Positions 8,233 to 16,630 of a stretch of 64,000 bases of DNA are shown here, one piece after another. Every line of letters begins with the position of its first letter. The stretch's first letter is position 1. Both the position numbers and the translations under genes were made by a program. The stretch is from NCBI RefSeq assembly GCF_000317065.1, contig NC_019701.1, positions 3,420,001 through 3,484,000 of the forward strand, read 5' to 3'. The notes under the pieces were generated by a model. That model was not told the origin of the DNA and ran no database searches. It saw only the letters and a program-made list of their open reading frames with translations. The DNA comes from Pseudanabaena sp. PCC 7367. Lineage in GTDB: Bacteria > Cyanobacteriota > Cyanobacteriia > Pseudanabaenales > Pseudanabaenaceae.

Positions 8233-10485
8233 TTAATCCGGTAGCCCAGTGGTGGTTTGTGCAAGGCGATCGGACATGAGCCGCACAATAAAACGATGGA
8301 ATGCATTGGCTAACTGAGGTGACTCAATCTCCATCCGATAAAAATCTTGTTTACGCAGCAACCGCAGCACACAATCCTGACGTGCCATCACCGTTGCACT
8401 GCGGCGACTATTGAGATAAATACTCATCTCGCCCACCACCGTTCCTTCGCACTGAATGCGGAGCGATTGACGATCGCCGTCGGGAAGTTCTTTAAATATT
8501 TCCACCATGCCCGATTCAATGAAATACAACCCATTACATTCATCCCCATGACAGAACAATAAATCACCAGCTTTTATTTGCACTGGCTCGGTATATGCCA
8601 TAAACTCAACAATCGCTGCCGCCATTTCCGTAATCGAGGTTTCAATCCGCAAAGCATCCACCAGCAGCATTTTGAGGGGCACTGTATTATGCTGACTAAG
8701 GCCAGAACTTGCCAGAATTTGATCCTCACACCACAGTGTGCCACTTTGCAGATCCGGAAATATTTGTAGCAGGGGTGAACTAAAGTCAATGCTGCCATTT
8801 GCCCGCATTGGCTGTTGAAGCGATCGATTTAGGTTAGTGAATATTAAGTTAATCTCTTCGCGTTCTGCGAATTGCATTAATTTGACAAAGCTAAACACCG
8901 CAGACGAGTCCAAGCCATTAACCAGGGAAAAATCCAGCAAGATAAATTTGACTGGCTTATGTTTCGGTAGGCTGGCAATCTGGCTGCGAATCCGACTGAA
9001 CAGAGTTTCCGATGTGCCAAAAAACAAATAGCCCTGTAACACCAGCACCAGGAGCTGGCTGCCGTGGTTCGAGAGGGCTTGTTGATGCTCAAACGATCGC
9101 TCAAACACACTAAAGCGGCGATCGCCAGAGAGTTCTTGCTTAACAACTTGAATATTGCTGTATTTGACTACAAACAGCAGACAGGCAATCAGAATACCAA
9201 TGATTACGCCGGACAAGAAGCCAGAAGTAGCCACAATAATTACAATTAGCACCACCAGGCCATAATCAGACAGGGGCAGCTTGTTATGGGCATCATAAAT
9301 CCAGTCGTATAAAAACCTTAATCCCGTATAAAATAGCAGGCTACCCAACACAAATTTGGGCACATAGGCCAGGAAGCCAGGATCAAGAAAAACGATCGCC
9401 GCACATACAGTACCAGTGATGATTCCAGCCAGGCGCGTTGTGGCTCCAGCGTTATAGTTAATTAAGCTGCGATTAAATGACAAAATTCCCACCATGCCAC
9501 TGCCAAGGGCGGAGAGCAAATTGGCGATCCCCATTACCTTCAGCTCATGGTTAACATTGGATTCAGCCTGGGTATTAATTTCTAGGCCAGTAATATTCAA
9601 TAAAGTCGTGATCGCTAATACAGCCAGCATGGCAAACAGGTTGCCACTTTGCGCTAGCAATATCTGCCAGTCTACCTGCCCCAAACTTGCGAGTACGGAG
9701 GTAGGGACGGTGCTATCGATGGTAATGCTTTCTAGCAGCCAGCCCTGGGCGCGCACAACTTCAATCTCAGTACCACTGAGCCAAATCACCAGATAGGCGA
9801 TCGCCGTACCGCAGGCTAGCAAAGTGGGAATCAGGATCGCCTGACGAAAACGGCGGGTGACTGCCCACATAATCACCGCCAGGACGACACCAGGCAACCA
9901 CAGGCGAGCGATGTTCCACTGAAATAGTTGGGGCAGTTCCATCAAGCTGATCGCCCTGCCAGTCATCACCTTCATTGCGCCATTGGCAGTTAGCCAACCA
10001 ACCCCAGCCGTAAAGCCACCCACCACTGGATAGGGAATGTAGCGCACAATATAACCCAATTCCAGTTTGCCCATGGCATAAAGAAACAAGCTGGCCGCCA
10101 GCGCACTGATGCTAATCATTACCCATACGGTGGGCAAGATTGCTTCGATCGCTCCCTGCTGCAAAAGTTGACTGGTCACTCCAGCCGCCACCACCGCCAA
10201 AATAGTAGCAGCCTGGCTATCTGGCCCTGCGATCGCAAAGGGAAAACGGCTCAAACTGGCTACCGAAATCGCCACCACCGCTGCTGTAATCAGAAAAATC
10301 TGCACCCCGCTGGCAAAGTGAATGGCCAGATCGCCAGAAAAAATTAGCGCTGCAAATGAAATGCTATTGGCCAGCATCACCAGGCTAGAGACAATTCCAG
10401 CCATGAGGTTGGGCAACAACCGCCGTGGGTGTAAAATCTCTAAACTGCCTTTGAGATTCTGGACAAAACTAGGCTGATTTGACAT
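8233..10485 (-). CDS. SulP/SLC26 anion transporter with STAS and cyclic-nucleotide-binding domains
   Basis: A 750-residue inner-membrane protein in three parts. Residues about 20-430 form a 12-14-helix SulP transport core. Residues about 465-575 form a STAS domain (KFILLDFSLVNGLDSSAV). Residues about 620-740 form a cNMP-binding domain with the phosphate-binding cassette GEMSIYLNSRRSATV, including the key Glu and Arg. SulP proteins move sulfate, bicarbonate or other anions. The fused cassette suggests gating by cAMP or a similar nucleotide, which is inference. It is not obviously BicA, which lacks the cNMP domain. Single-gene unit; the spacer upstream is 379 bp. Confidence 0.93.
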   Translation of the reverse strand: MSNQPSFVQNLKGSLEILHPRRLLPNLMAGIVSSLVMLANSISFAALIFSGDLAIHFASGVQIFLITAAVVAISVASLSRFPFAIAGPDSQAATILAVVAAGVTSQLLQQGAIEAILPTVWVMISISALAASLFLYAMGKLELGYIVRYIPYPVVGGFTAGVGWLTANGAMKVMTGRAISLMELPQLFQWNIARLWLPGVVLAVIMWAVTRRFRQAILIPTLLACGTAIAYLVIWLSGTEIEVVRAQGWLLESITIDSTVPTSVLASLGQVDWQILLAQSGNLFAMLAVLAITTLLNITGLEINTQAESNVNHELKVMGIANLLSALGSGMVGILSFNRSLINYNAGATTRLAGIITGTVCAAIVFLDPGFLAYVPKFVLGSLLFYTGLRFLYDWIYDAHNKLPLSDYGLVVLIVIIVATSGFLSGVIIGILIACLLFVVKYSNIQVVKQELSGDRRFSVFERSFEHQQALSNHGSQLLVLVLQGYLFFGTSETLFSRIRSQIASLPKHKPVKFILLDFSLVNGLDSSAVFSFVKLMQFAEREEINLIFTNLNRSLQQPMRANGSIDFSSPLLQIFPDLQSGTLWCEDQILASSGLSQHNTVPLKMLLVDALRIETSITEMAAAIVEFMAYTEPVQIKAGDLLFCHGDECNGLYFIESGMVEIFKELPDGDRQSLRIQCEGTVVGEMSIYLNSRRSATVMARQDCVLRLLRKQDFYRMEIESPQLANAFHRFIVRLMSDRLAQTTTGLPD

Positions 10486-10864
10486 GCAATGGGACTGCTT
10501 TGAATATGGTGTGGGGCGATCGATGATCGCAAAGTCTACAAATAGGCCAAATAGGCAAGGATATTATTAACCAAATTTTAGAGTTAGACAATCCGGTTAG
10601 GGTTTAAATTTACGGTCACAAATTTGTAATAAGTTCTCAATCCAGTCGATCGGATCGATCGGAGCTAATCCCAGACTGGCCTTATATCAATAGAATTGAC
10701 AAATAAAATTCTGGTAGAGAGGTTGGCATAGAGACATGGCAAGATTCAGCGATCTGCCATACCTAATTTGCTTATTAATAATATTTACTAATATCTGGCT
10801 ATCTAGTCTGATTAGAGGGAAGCAGAAATTCCTCTACTTGCCAAAAACATATCTCGAAGTTTTC
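10486..10864. other. Spacer with two exact 9-bp duplications
   Basis: Upstream of the SulP gene and downstream of the WD40 gene. It holds exact duplications CAAATAGGC (10539-10556) and TCGATCGGA (10646-10663). No gene or RNA is recognised. No clear terminator for the WD40 transcript is visible. Confidence 0.6.
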
Positions 10865-12019
10865 CTAAGCAAAGCCGCGTTTAGTTCTTTTTAGTTTACC
10901 TTTGTCTTGCCCTGGCTCTAATTCTCGATTTAAGAGCGATAGAACAATTAATTCACCCGATCGCCCACCGATCGCTAGCCTCTGTCCTTGATGCTCCCAG
11001 GCTAGACAGGCGCAGCCATCTTTGAGCCCAGTATAGAGCTGTCGGCTTTTCTGGGCATTTTGCCACAAATAAACATCACCATCCGTTGCCGTTGAAGCCA
11101 GGTGATTAGTATGGGGCTGAAAGGCGATCGCCTGAACAAACCCTTCATGTTTTTCTAATACTTGACTCTGCCAAGCTGCGCTGGGGTCATGCTGTTGCCA
11201 GATCGTGATGCCATCAATGCAGGCCGCTGCGATCATGGGCGGTTTGGTTGGGGGATTTACCATCGACCAAGCCAAATGCTGCACCTTGCCAGGAAAACCT
11301 TGCATCAACCAGGGCGGTGGGCTTTGCCATTTCAGCACTGACAGGGTGCGATCGAGGTTGCCAGAGGCCAAATATGCGCCATCAGCAGTCCAGGCACAGC
11401 TCAAACTTGCTCCCGGTACTTGCAAAACATAATCCGGTTCTTGCCAGTTTTGCGATGACCATACCTTTACGCCGCCATGACCACTGGCCGCAAGATACAT
11501 ACCGCCAGGATGCCAGGCCAAATCAAAAATTGAAGAGGCCTTAAAATCTAGCTCGGCCATTTGCTTTTGGGCGCTAATCTGCCAGAGGATTATTTTACTT
11601 CCCTGGGAAAAGGCCAATAAATCAGCATCAGGACTCCAGGCTAAATGCTCGATCCAGGCATCGTTGTTGTTGATCACATAAGTAGGCTGATTGATTTTAG
11701 CGGTGTCAGCATCAGCAGTTAAGTCTAAATCTGCTACCCGCCAGATTTTCACCTGCCGATCTTGACCACCTGCCGCCAGATATTGGCCATCTGCCGAAAA
11801 TTCCAGACAGCTAATCCATTGCCCATCAGCCGATCGCAAGCTAATTAAATCTTGCCCCTGCCAAACCACCACCTCCCCGGCGGCGGAAGCTGCGGCCAAG
11901 ATGGAAGTATTGTCATTATCCTGCTCCTTTTTGCTACTTGCAGGCAACCAGGCGATCGCCCTGACATAATCTTGCAAGCTCGATTGCCATAGCACCTGGG
12001 CTAGATTGGCATTGACCAT
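10865..12019 (-). CDS. WD40-repeat beta-propeller protein
   Basis: A 384-residue cytosolic protein made of about seven WD40 blades. Repeated patterns include LEFSADGQYLAAGGQDRQVKIW (given here as a pattern), LAWHPGGMYLAASG.GGVKVW and IAFQPHTNHLASTATDGDVYLW; spacing is about 40-45 residues. No enzymatic domain is fused, so it is probably a protein-interaction scaffold. It starts 25 bp after the G3E GTPase gene, indicating co-transcription. It may bind the GTPase or its client, which is inference from position only. The C-terminus is a short basic tail (KGKLKRTKRG). Confidence 0.88.
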   Translation of the reverse strand: MVNANLAQVLWQSSLQDYVRAIAWLPASSKKEQDNDNTSILAAASAAGEVVVWQGQDLISLRSADGQWISCLEFSADGQYLAAGGQDRQVKIWRVADLDLTADADTAKINQPTYVINNNDAWIEHLAWSPDADLLAFSQGSKIILWQISAQKQMAELDFKASSIFDLAWHPGGMYLAASGHGGVKVWSSQNWQEPDYVLQVPGASLSCAWTADGAYLASGNLDRTLSVLKWQSPPPWLMQGFPGKVQHLAWSMVNPPTKPPMIAAACIDGITIWQQHDPSAAWQSQVLEKHEGFVQAIAFQPHTNHLASTATDGDVYLWQNAQKSRQLYTGLKDGCACLAWEHQGQRLAIGGRSGELIVLSLLNRELEPGQDKGKLKRTKRGFA

Positions 12020-12044
12020 ACTTAAACCACACCTAAAACTATCC

Positions 12045-13013
12045 CTAGACTAAACAAGCCTTAAAGTCTGCTCTGAGCTTTTCTTCCTGCAAATCTCGGC
12101 CAATGAAAACCAGTTCATTTTTGCGGGTTTCGGTTGGTTTCCACTGGCGATCGGGTGCGCCTTCAAAAATCATATGCACGCCTTGAAACACAAACCTGCG
12201 ATCTTCACCAGCAATATTTAAAATCCCCTTCATCCGGAAAATATTTGGCCCTTGTTTTTGTAATAGCTCACTGATCCAGGCATTGAGCTTATTTAAGTCC
12301 AATTCACCGGGTTCGGCGATCGCAAAGGAAAACACCGATTCATCGTGCTCATGGGCATCTTCACCCAGAAATTGCGGATCGATCTCCAAGGCTCGTTCCA
12401 GGTCAAAGGCTTTTACACCCAGGATCGCATCCATACTCACATCACATTGCTTGGTATGAAATAGCTTTACCAGGGCATTCATTTCCCGAATTTTTTGCTC
12501 TAGCTCGGCTAATTGCGCTGCCGAGACTAAATCAGTTTTGTTGAGTAAAATTACATCCGCAAACGCGATCTGCTCCTGGGCTTCGTCACTATCCCAATGA
12601 TCCCAGATATGCTTGGTGTCTACTACGGTGACTACCGCATCAAGATCGAGTTGGGCTTTGATTTCTTCATCCACAAAGAAGGTTTGAATCACCGGAGCCG
12701 GATCAGCTAAACCAGTGGTTTCAATCACCAGATGGTCGAATTGGTCGCGTCGCTGCATTAAATTACCAATAATCCTGATGAGATCGCCGCGCACGGTGCA
12801 ACAAATGCAACCATTATTCATCTCAAAAATTTCTTCATCGGCATCGATCACCAACTGATTATCAATGCCCACCTCGCCAAACTCATTCATGATCACCGCT
12901 ACTTTTTTGCCATGCTCATGGGTGAGGATGCGATTGAGTAGGGTGGTTTTACCTGCACCCAGGTAGCCGGTTAACACTGTCACGGGTACTGCTTTTGTTG
13001 TTGCGATCGCCAT
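12045..13013 (-). CDS. G3E-family GTPase (CobW/ZNG1-like metallochaperone)
   Basis: A 322-residue P-loop GTPase. Walker A is GYLGAGKTT (residues 16-24). The metal-binding CXCC motif is Cys69-Ile-Cys71-Cys72 (GCICCTVRGD), followed by ETTGLADP and the NKTDL guanine-specificity motif (about 156-160). The C-terminal CobW-C domain ends with a basic segment. Family members insert or deliver Zn, Co or Ni. The CXCC motif fits the Zn/Co branch, and there is no His-rich UreG/HypB-type tail. It sits between a small CX4C protein gene and the WD40 gene. I saw no Zur-type or cobalamin control element upstream. Confidence 0.92.
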   Translation of the reverse strand: MAIATTKAVPVTVLTGYLGAGKTTLLNRILTHEHGKKVAVIMNEFGEVGIDNQLVIDADEEIFEMNNGCICCTVRGDLIRIIGNLMQRRDQFDHLVIETTGLADPAPVIQTFFVDEEIKAQLDLDAVVTVVDTKHIWDHWDSDEAQEQIAFADVILLNKTDLVSAAQLAELEQKIREMNALVKLFHTKQCDVSMDAILGVKAFDLERALEIDPQFLGEDAHEHDESVFSFAIAEPGELDLNKLNAWISELLQKQGPNIFRMKGILNIAGEDRRFVFQGVHMIFEGAPDRQWKPTETRKNELVFIGRDLQEEKLRADFKACLV

Positions 13014-13224
13014 TGCTTTTACCGCCTTTGCTTGTGGATTTTTGCTTTATTAAGTCTGCTTCAATCTCTCTGTATAGTTGATTGTGGTATGACCATCTGG
13101 TATATGACGATACCAAAATATTGATTGCAGGTGTTTACTTAAATTGGTATGACATGCTGCCCTAGATATCTAAGTATCAAAAGATATCAAATTCGCTAGC
13201 TAAACAGCTATACAACCAATAAAG

Positions 13225-13485
13225 TTAATCAGCCGGGGAAAGATTTTGAGTAATATCGATCGCTTCGATCGCTGCCACTGACTTATGAATCTTGAACTTC
13301 TGGACAGGATTTGTCATCACTGCGATCACAGTTTCCAATGGCGGACAACCCGGTTCACTGCAACGGAGCTGACTAACTGAGATTGGTGTTTCGCGGGTGA
13401 GTTGTAAATGCGCATAAGTCCAGGTTTTGATCTGATTGATCTTGTCTAGATCCGGTTTTTCACTGGCTGATGAAAATAGATTCAT
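13225..13485 (-). CDS. Small conserved protein with CSEPGCPPLET motif
   Basis: An 86-residue soluble protein. Its one striking feature is RCSEPGCPPLETVI, with Cys42 and Cys47 in a CX4C arrangement followed by Pro-Pro and Glu. The motif looks conserved and could bind a metal or a thiol cofactor. I recall the CxEPGCPPxET pattern from small unnamed bacterial proteins, not as a named family. It lies 211 bp upstream of the G3E GTPase gene on the same strand, suggesting a functional link. Function unknown. Confidence 0.65.
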   Translation of the reverse strand: MNLFSSASEKPDLDKINQIKTWTYAHLQLTRETPISVSQLRCSEPGCPPLETVIAVMTNPVQKFKIHKSVAAIEAIDITQNLSPAD

Positions 13486-13673
13486 GGCAATTGAAAAGTG
13501 CAGTCAATTAGTTAGCTCAACTATGCCCAAACACATAGTAATTTGGCCGTGGAATAGGATTAAGAATTTTCAGTAAATGGAAACTTAACTTGGTTCATTC
13601 TTAATCTCATCACTAAATTATCTCAATTTTGCACCAGCCTCTAATTTGAGAGTAACAGGTTTTTCTCTACTAG

Positions 13674-14201
13674 CTACCGCGATCGTACCTTAGGAACCTG
13701 TTGATCTAGCTCCGCTAGGGTCATACGATCGTAAACCTCAAATGGTTGACGCACCCAGGGGCTATCGGGCAGATAATCCACATAAAAATCCGGTTTAAAA
13801 ATCGATTGTGCCTTATACCAAACCACAGCGGTTTTAACTTCATTGACCACATAGCGATCGCTATTTTCCAGCCATGCTACTGTTTCTTGCAGCGTAATCC
13901 CAGAATCAGCCAGGTCATCTACCAAAAGAATATTTGCTCCCAGGCTGGCCGTCGTCATGCTAATGCTCTGGGCGATCGTCAGTTGGTGGCGACTTCGTCC
14001 TCCATCACCACCATAGGAAGAAGCAGATAGGATCGCCAATGGTTTTTCATAGATCCGCGAGAAAATGTCCCCAGCCCTGAGACCACCCCTGGCCAGACAG
14101 AGAATTTGGTCAAAGTGCCAACCGGAGCGATATACGATCGCGGCTAATAACTCAATTTTTTGATGATATTCCGACCAGGAGACACGTATTTCTTCTGTCA
14201 T
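13674..14201 (-). CDS. Phosphoribosyltransferase (Gpt/xanthine-hypoxanthine-like)
   Basis: A 175-residue type I phosphoribosyltransferase. The PRPP-binding motif is ILLVDDLADSGIT (residues 91-103), and CLARGGLRAGD (about 35-45) is the PPi-binding loop. Such enzymes attach a purine base to PRPP. The sequence resembles the hypoxanthine/xanthine salvage group more than pyrR or pyrE, but the C-terminal hood region (YVDYLPDSPWVRQPFEVY) does not let me fix the base. It lies 30 bp downstream of the cyanophycinase gene on the same strand, so co-transcription is possible. Confidence 0.88.
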   Translation of the reverse strand: MTEEIRVSWSEYHQKIELLAAIVYRSGWHFDQILCLARGGLRAGDIFSRIYEKPLAILSASSYGGDGGRSRHQLTIAQSISMTTASLGANILLVDDLADSGITLQETVAWLENSDRYVVNEVKTAVVWYKAQSIFKPDFYVDYLPDSPWVRQPFEVYDRMTLAELDQQVPKVRSR

Positions 14202-14231
14202 GGGGTGTGGTTGACAACTATGTTATTAAAC

Positions 14232-15047
14232 CTAAACCGATGGGCTGATCGGTACTCGCTTAATCAAATTGTACTCAGCACCCGCCGCCAGGATATGTAT
14301 GCGCAAATTATGCACCGTCAGTGGCGCTGTATTGCTAACCCAGAGTTGATTACTATAGGACATTTCCACCGGGTCAATGATCGTCACCGCGCCTCGGCCT
14401 ACGACCTTGATTAAATTATCATGCTCAAATACAGCAGCAGTATCTTCATCAATGCCCACACCCAACATCTCCGGATGGGAAGAGATCGCCGTCATCAATC
14501 GACACATACGATTGCGATTGTGGAAATGCTGATCGACAATAATTTCTGGCAAAATGCCCAAACCAGTGGCCATATTCACAATTTCTTTGTGGGGCGTTTC
14601 GCCACTACTGCCACCGGAAATCATATGATGCCCCATTGCTGCCGCGCCAGCACTTGTGCCTGCTAAAACAAGCCGCTTTTGATGCACCCGTTCCCGCATC
14701 GCAAGCGCAAATGGGGTATCGCCAATAATGGCACAGAGGCGTAGCTGATCGCCACCGGTCATGAACACCCCGGTAAAGTCATCCAGCAATCTGCCGGGAT
14801 CATCCTGGTAACGATCGCGGCGATCGCGGATATCAAAAACATCGACAAACTCAGCACCCAAGTCCCTGAATATATCGCTATATATACGCCCGATGATGTC
14901 TGGCTCGCGCGATGCCGAGGGAATAATCCCAATCCGAGCAGACGTACCGCCTGAGCTTTCTACAAAAGCCCTGAGTATTTTCCGATCCTGAACTTTGTCC
15001 TCTCCGCCGCCAATAACAATTACTGCAGCTTTTGTGGGTTGAGACAT
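14232..15047 (-). CDS. cphB: Cyanophycinase
   Basis: A cytoplasmic serine-type exopeptidase that cuts cyanophycin (multi-L-arginyl-poly-aspartate) into beta-Asp-Arg dipeptides. Seen: VIVIGGGEDK near the N-terminus, FMTGGDQLRL, and the nucleophile elbow AGTSAGAAAMG. The frame is open to an ATG at 15326 (364 residues). I choose the ATG at 15047, which gives 271 residues and puts the nucleophile at Ser132, matching the length and numbering I recall for the characterised Synechocystis enzyme. The extra 93 residues have no family resemblance. No cyanophycin synthetase gene is in the window. Confidence 0.9.
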   Translation of the reverse strand: MSQPTKAAVIVIGGGEDKVQDRKILRAFVESSGGTSARIGIIPSASREPDIIGRIYSDIFRDLGAEFVDVFDIRDRRDRYQDDPGRLLDDFTGVFMTGGDQLRLCAIIGDTPFALAMRERVHQKRLVLAGTSAGAAAMGHHMISGGSSGETPHKEIVNMATGLGILPEIIVDQHFHNRNRMCRLMTAISSHPEMLGVGIDEDTAAVFEHDNLIKVVGRGAVTIIDPVEMSYSNQLWVSNTAPLTVHNLRIHILAAGAEYNLIKRVPISPSV

Positions 15048-15326
15048 GCCTGTTTCCGACGCTATTTCCCGATCTAGTTTTTGATCCAATTCTCGATCCA
15101 AACGATCTAAGTTCAGCATACTAGCAGATTGACGGGCAAATTGTTTAAGCCGCTCAATTTGCGATAGGTTTGGTCTCAGGTGTCCTTCTGTATTGCCCCC
15201 CAAGATATTTTTCGCCTCCATAAAATTAGCTTCCATGCTGCCTAGTCGCTTAGGATTTCTATTAAACCACTCTAGGCTTAACTTTGACAAAGTCAAATCA
15301 TTACTACTTAATACTGTTTCATGCAA
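15048..15326 (-). other. In-frame upstream extension of the cyanophycinase frame
   Basis: An open stretch of 93 codons continuous with cphB, starting at ATG 15326. It codes a Leu/Asp/Arg-rich helical segment with a repeated LDR pattern (LDRLDRELDQKLDREI). It may be translated as an N-terminal extension or be a 5' leader. No ribosome-binding site is evident before either start, so the choice rests on family length. Confidence 0.4.
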
Positions 15327-15355
15327 TCTGGCTCAACTAGTTTGCTAAACAGCAT

Positions 15356-15383
15356 GTTATCGCTTCTTCGCACATGCGATAAC
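15356..15383. promoter_or_regulatory. Perfect 8-bp palindrome upstream of cphB
   Basis: GTTATCGC (15356-15363) and GCGATAAC (15376-15383) form a perfect inverted repeat with a 12-bp spacer, directly upstream of the longer cphB frame. It could be an operator or an RNA hairpin. No T-run follows on either strand. No known regulator site matches. Confidence 0.4.
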
Positions 15384-15729
15384 TTAGCGCGATCGCAATT
15401 ACATAAATCGCTATCCACCTAACAGCAAATGTATCGCGGTGATTGATCAGATAATTTTTAGTCAGATCATGTTCAAATAGCTAGAACAATCTAGGCTTAA
15501 GAATCAATTAAATAGAAGATTCTAAACAATTAGATTGCCAACTAATAAAAGCCCCCACGGAGTGCTTAATACTAAGAATACTAAGGCTAGCTAGCCAATG
15601 AATAAAAGAATCGACTGAATCCCTAGCTAAAGCTGGTAGTTATTTCTAAACCAAAAGCTCAGACTCACTGTTAATTTATTGGGATAGCTTAAAAATACTT
15701 AATAGTTGATCAACCGTTAAAAGCTGCTG
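15384..15729. other. Spacer between DUF4327 gene and cphB
   Basis: AT-rich. It contains a 9-bp duplication ATACTAAGR (15569-15586) next to the palindrome GGCTAGCTAGCC. No gene recognised. Confidence 0.5.
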
Positions 15730-15951
15730 CTAATCATTAGCCCAGTCTTCATGGCTGAGAAGTTCGCACAGGCGATCGCGGAGTAAAAACTGATTAATTT
15801 CCAGTTCATGTTCAATGCAATTCCATTCCCGATCGGAGAAAAATTTGCACAGCGCATGGATCGGTTGATGGCGATTTAGCTTTCCACCATCAATCAATTG
15901 ACGAGCCTCATCACGAATAGCCCCGATAGAATATTGTGCTGACTGAAGCAT
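15730..15951 (-). CDS. DUF4327 family protein
   Basis: A 73-residue protein recognised as the cyanobacteria-restricted DUF4327 family. It starts MLQSAQYSIGAIRDEARQL, then QPIHALCKFFSDREWNCIE and LLRDRLCEL, with an acidic C-terminal EDWAND. Two conserved Cys residues and Trp-Asn are present. No function is established for the family. Single gene with long flanking spacers. Confidence 0.85.
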   Translation of the reverse strand: MLQSAQYSIGAIRDEARQLIDGGKLNRHQPIHALCKFFSDREWNCIEHELEINQFLLRDRLCELLSHEDWAND

Positions 15952-16630
15952 ATATAAATAATTCCCTTATTTATGGCTCAATTTCGAAAAACCAAAGTTA
16001 TGTTACTAATGATACAAAACAAATCCTGTTTTCTGCAGATACATAAGTAATCACAATTATTAACAATCGATTGCTGGCAGGCTAAGAGTAAACAATATGT
16101 AATGTCTTAGATAAGCAAAAGCTATCTCAAGGTAATTACCAAACTGCTATTAATACAAGCGCTTCTAAGCTTTCCTGCTACTTTACGTTGCTTAAATACA
16201 ATCCTGCCTAACCCTTAGCTAGAGATACATTGCCCCTATTTGGGGGAGTGGCTCATTCAAGCCATTAGTCGATCGACTGGTTTGGTTATGGCACTCTGGC
16301 TATTAATCGCCGCCGTTGTTGCAATCGCTACAGCTAAGGCTATGAAGGTGTTTGAGCGATTAAAGATATAAGTCTAAAAGCTGAACGATTTTAACAATTG
16401 CGGTAAATACTAAATTTAGCGGCTGATCCAACGTTTGTTTAGCACTGTGTTGCGATCGGAGCAAGGTATGAATAAGCATAGCTATAGGTTCTAGCGATTT
16501 GCAACTTCTTGCCAGAAAACGTGAAACCAAATTATTTTGCTTAATCTTGCTTGAATGGATTTAATCTTTTCTTAAAATAGTTGCATAGCTGGGAGATTAG
16601 AAATATTAATACATCGGCAATATGCAGGGG
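15952..16630. other. 679-bp spacer with a possible small membrane ORF
   Basis: This lies between DUF4327 and the TPMT-like gene, both on the minus strand. The only coding signal is a 27-codon plus-strand frame at 16288-16371, listed separately. The rest is AT-rich. I see no tRNA, terminator or known small RNA. Confidence 0.5.
16288..16371 (+). CDS. Possible 27-residue single-helix membrane protein
   Basis: ATG at 16288 and TAA at 16369-16371 code MALWLLIAAVVAIATAKAMK plus VFERLKI. This is one hydrophobic helix with a basic C-terminus, the architecture of tiny thylakoid subunits. It does not match PetG, PetL, PetN, PsbM, PsbT, PsbX or PsaM well enough to name. The frame stays open upstream to a stop at 16216-16218, so a TTG at 16240 or 16282 could be used. 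No good ribosome-binding site is present. It may be a chance frame. Confidence 0.3.
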   Translation: MALWLLIAAVVAIATAKAMKVFERLKI

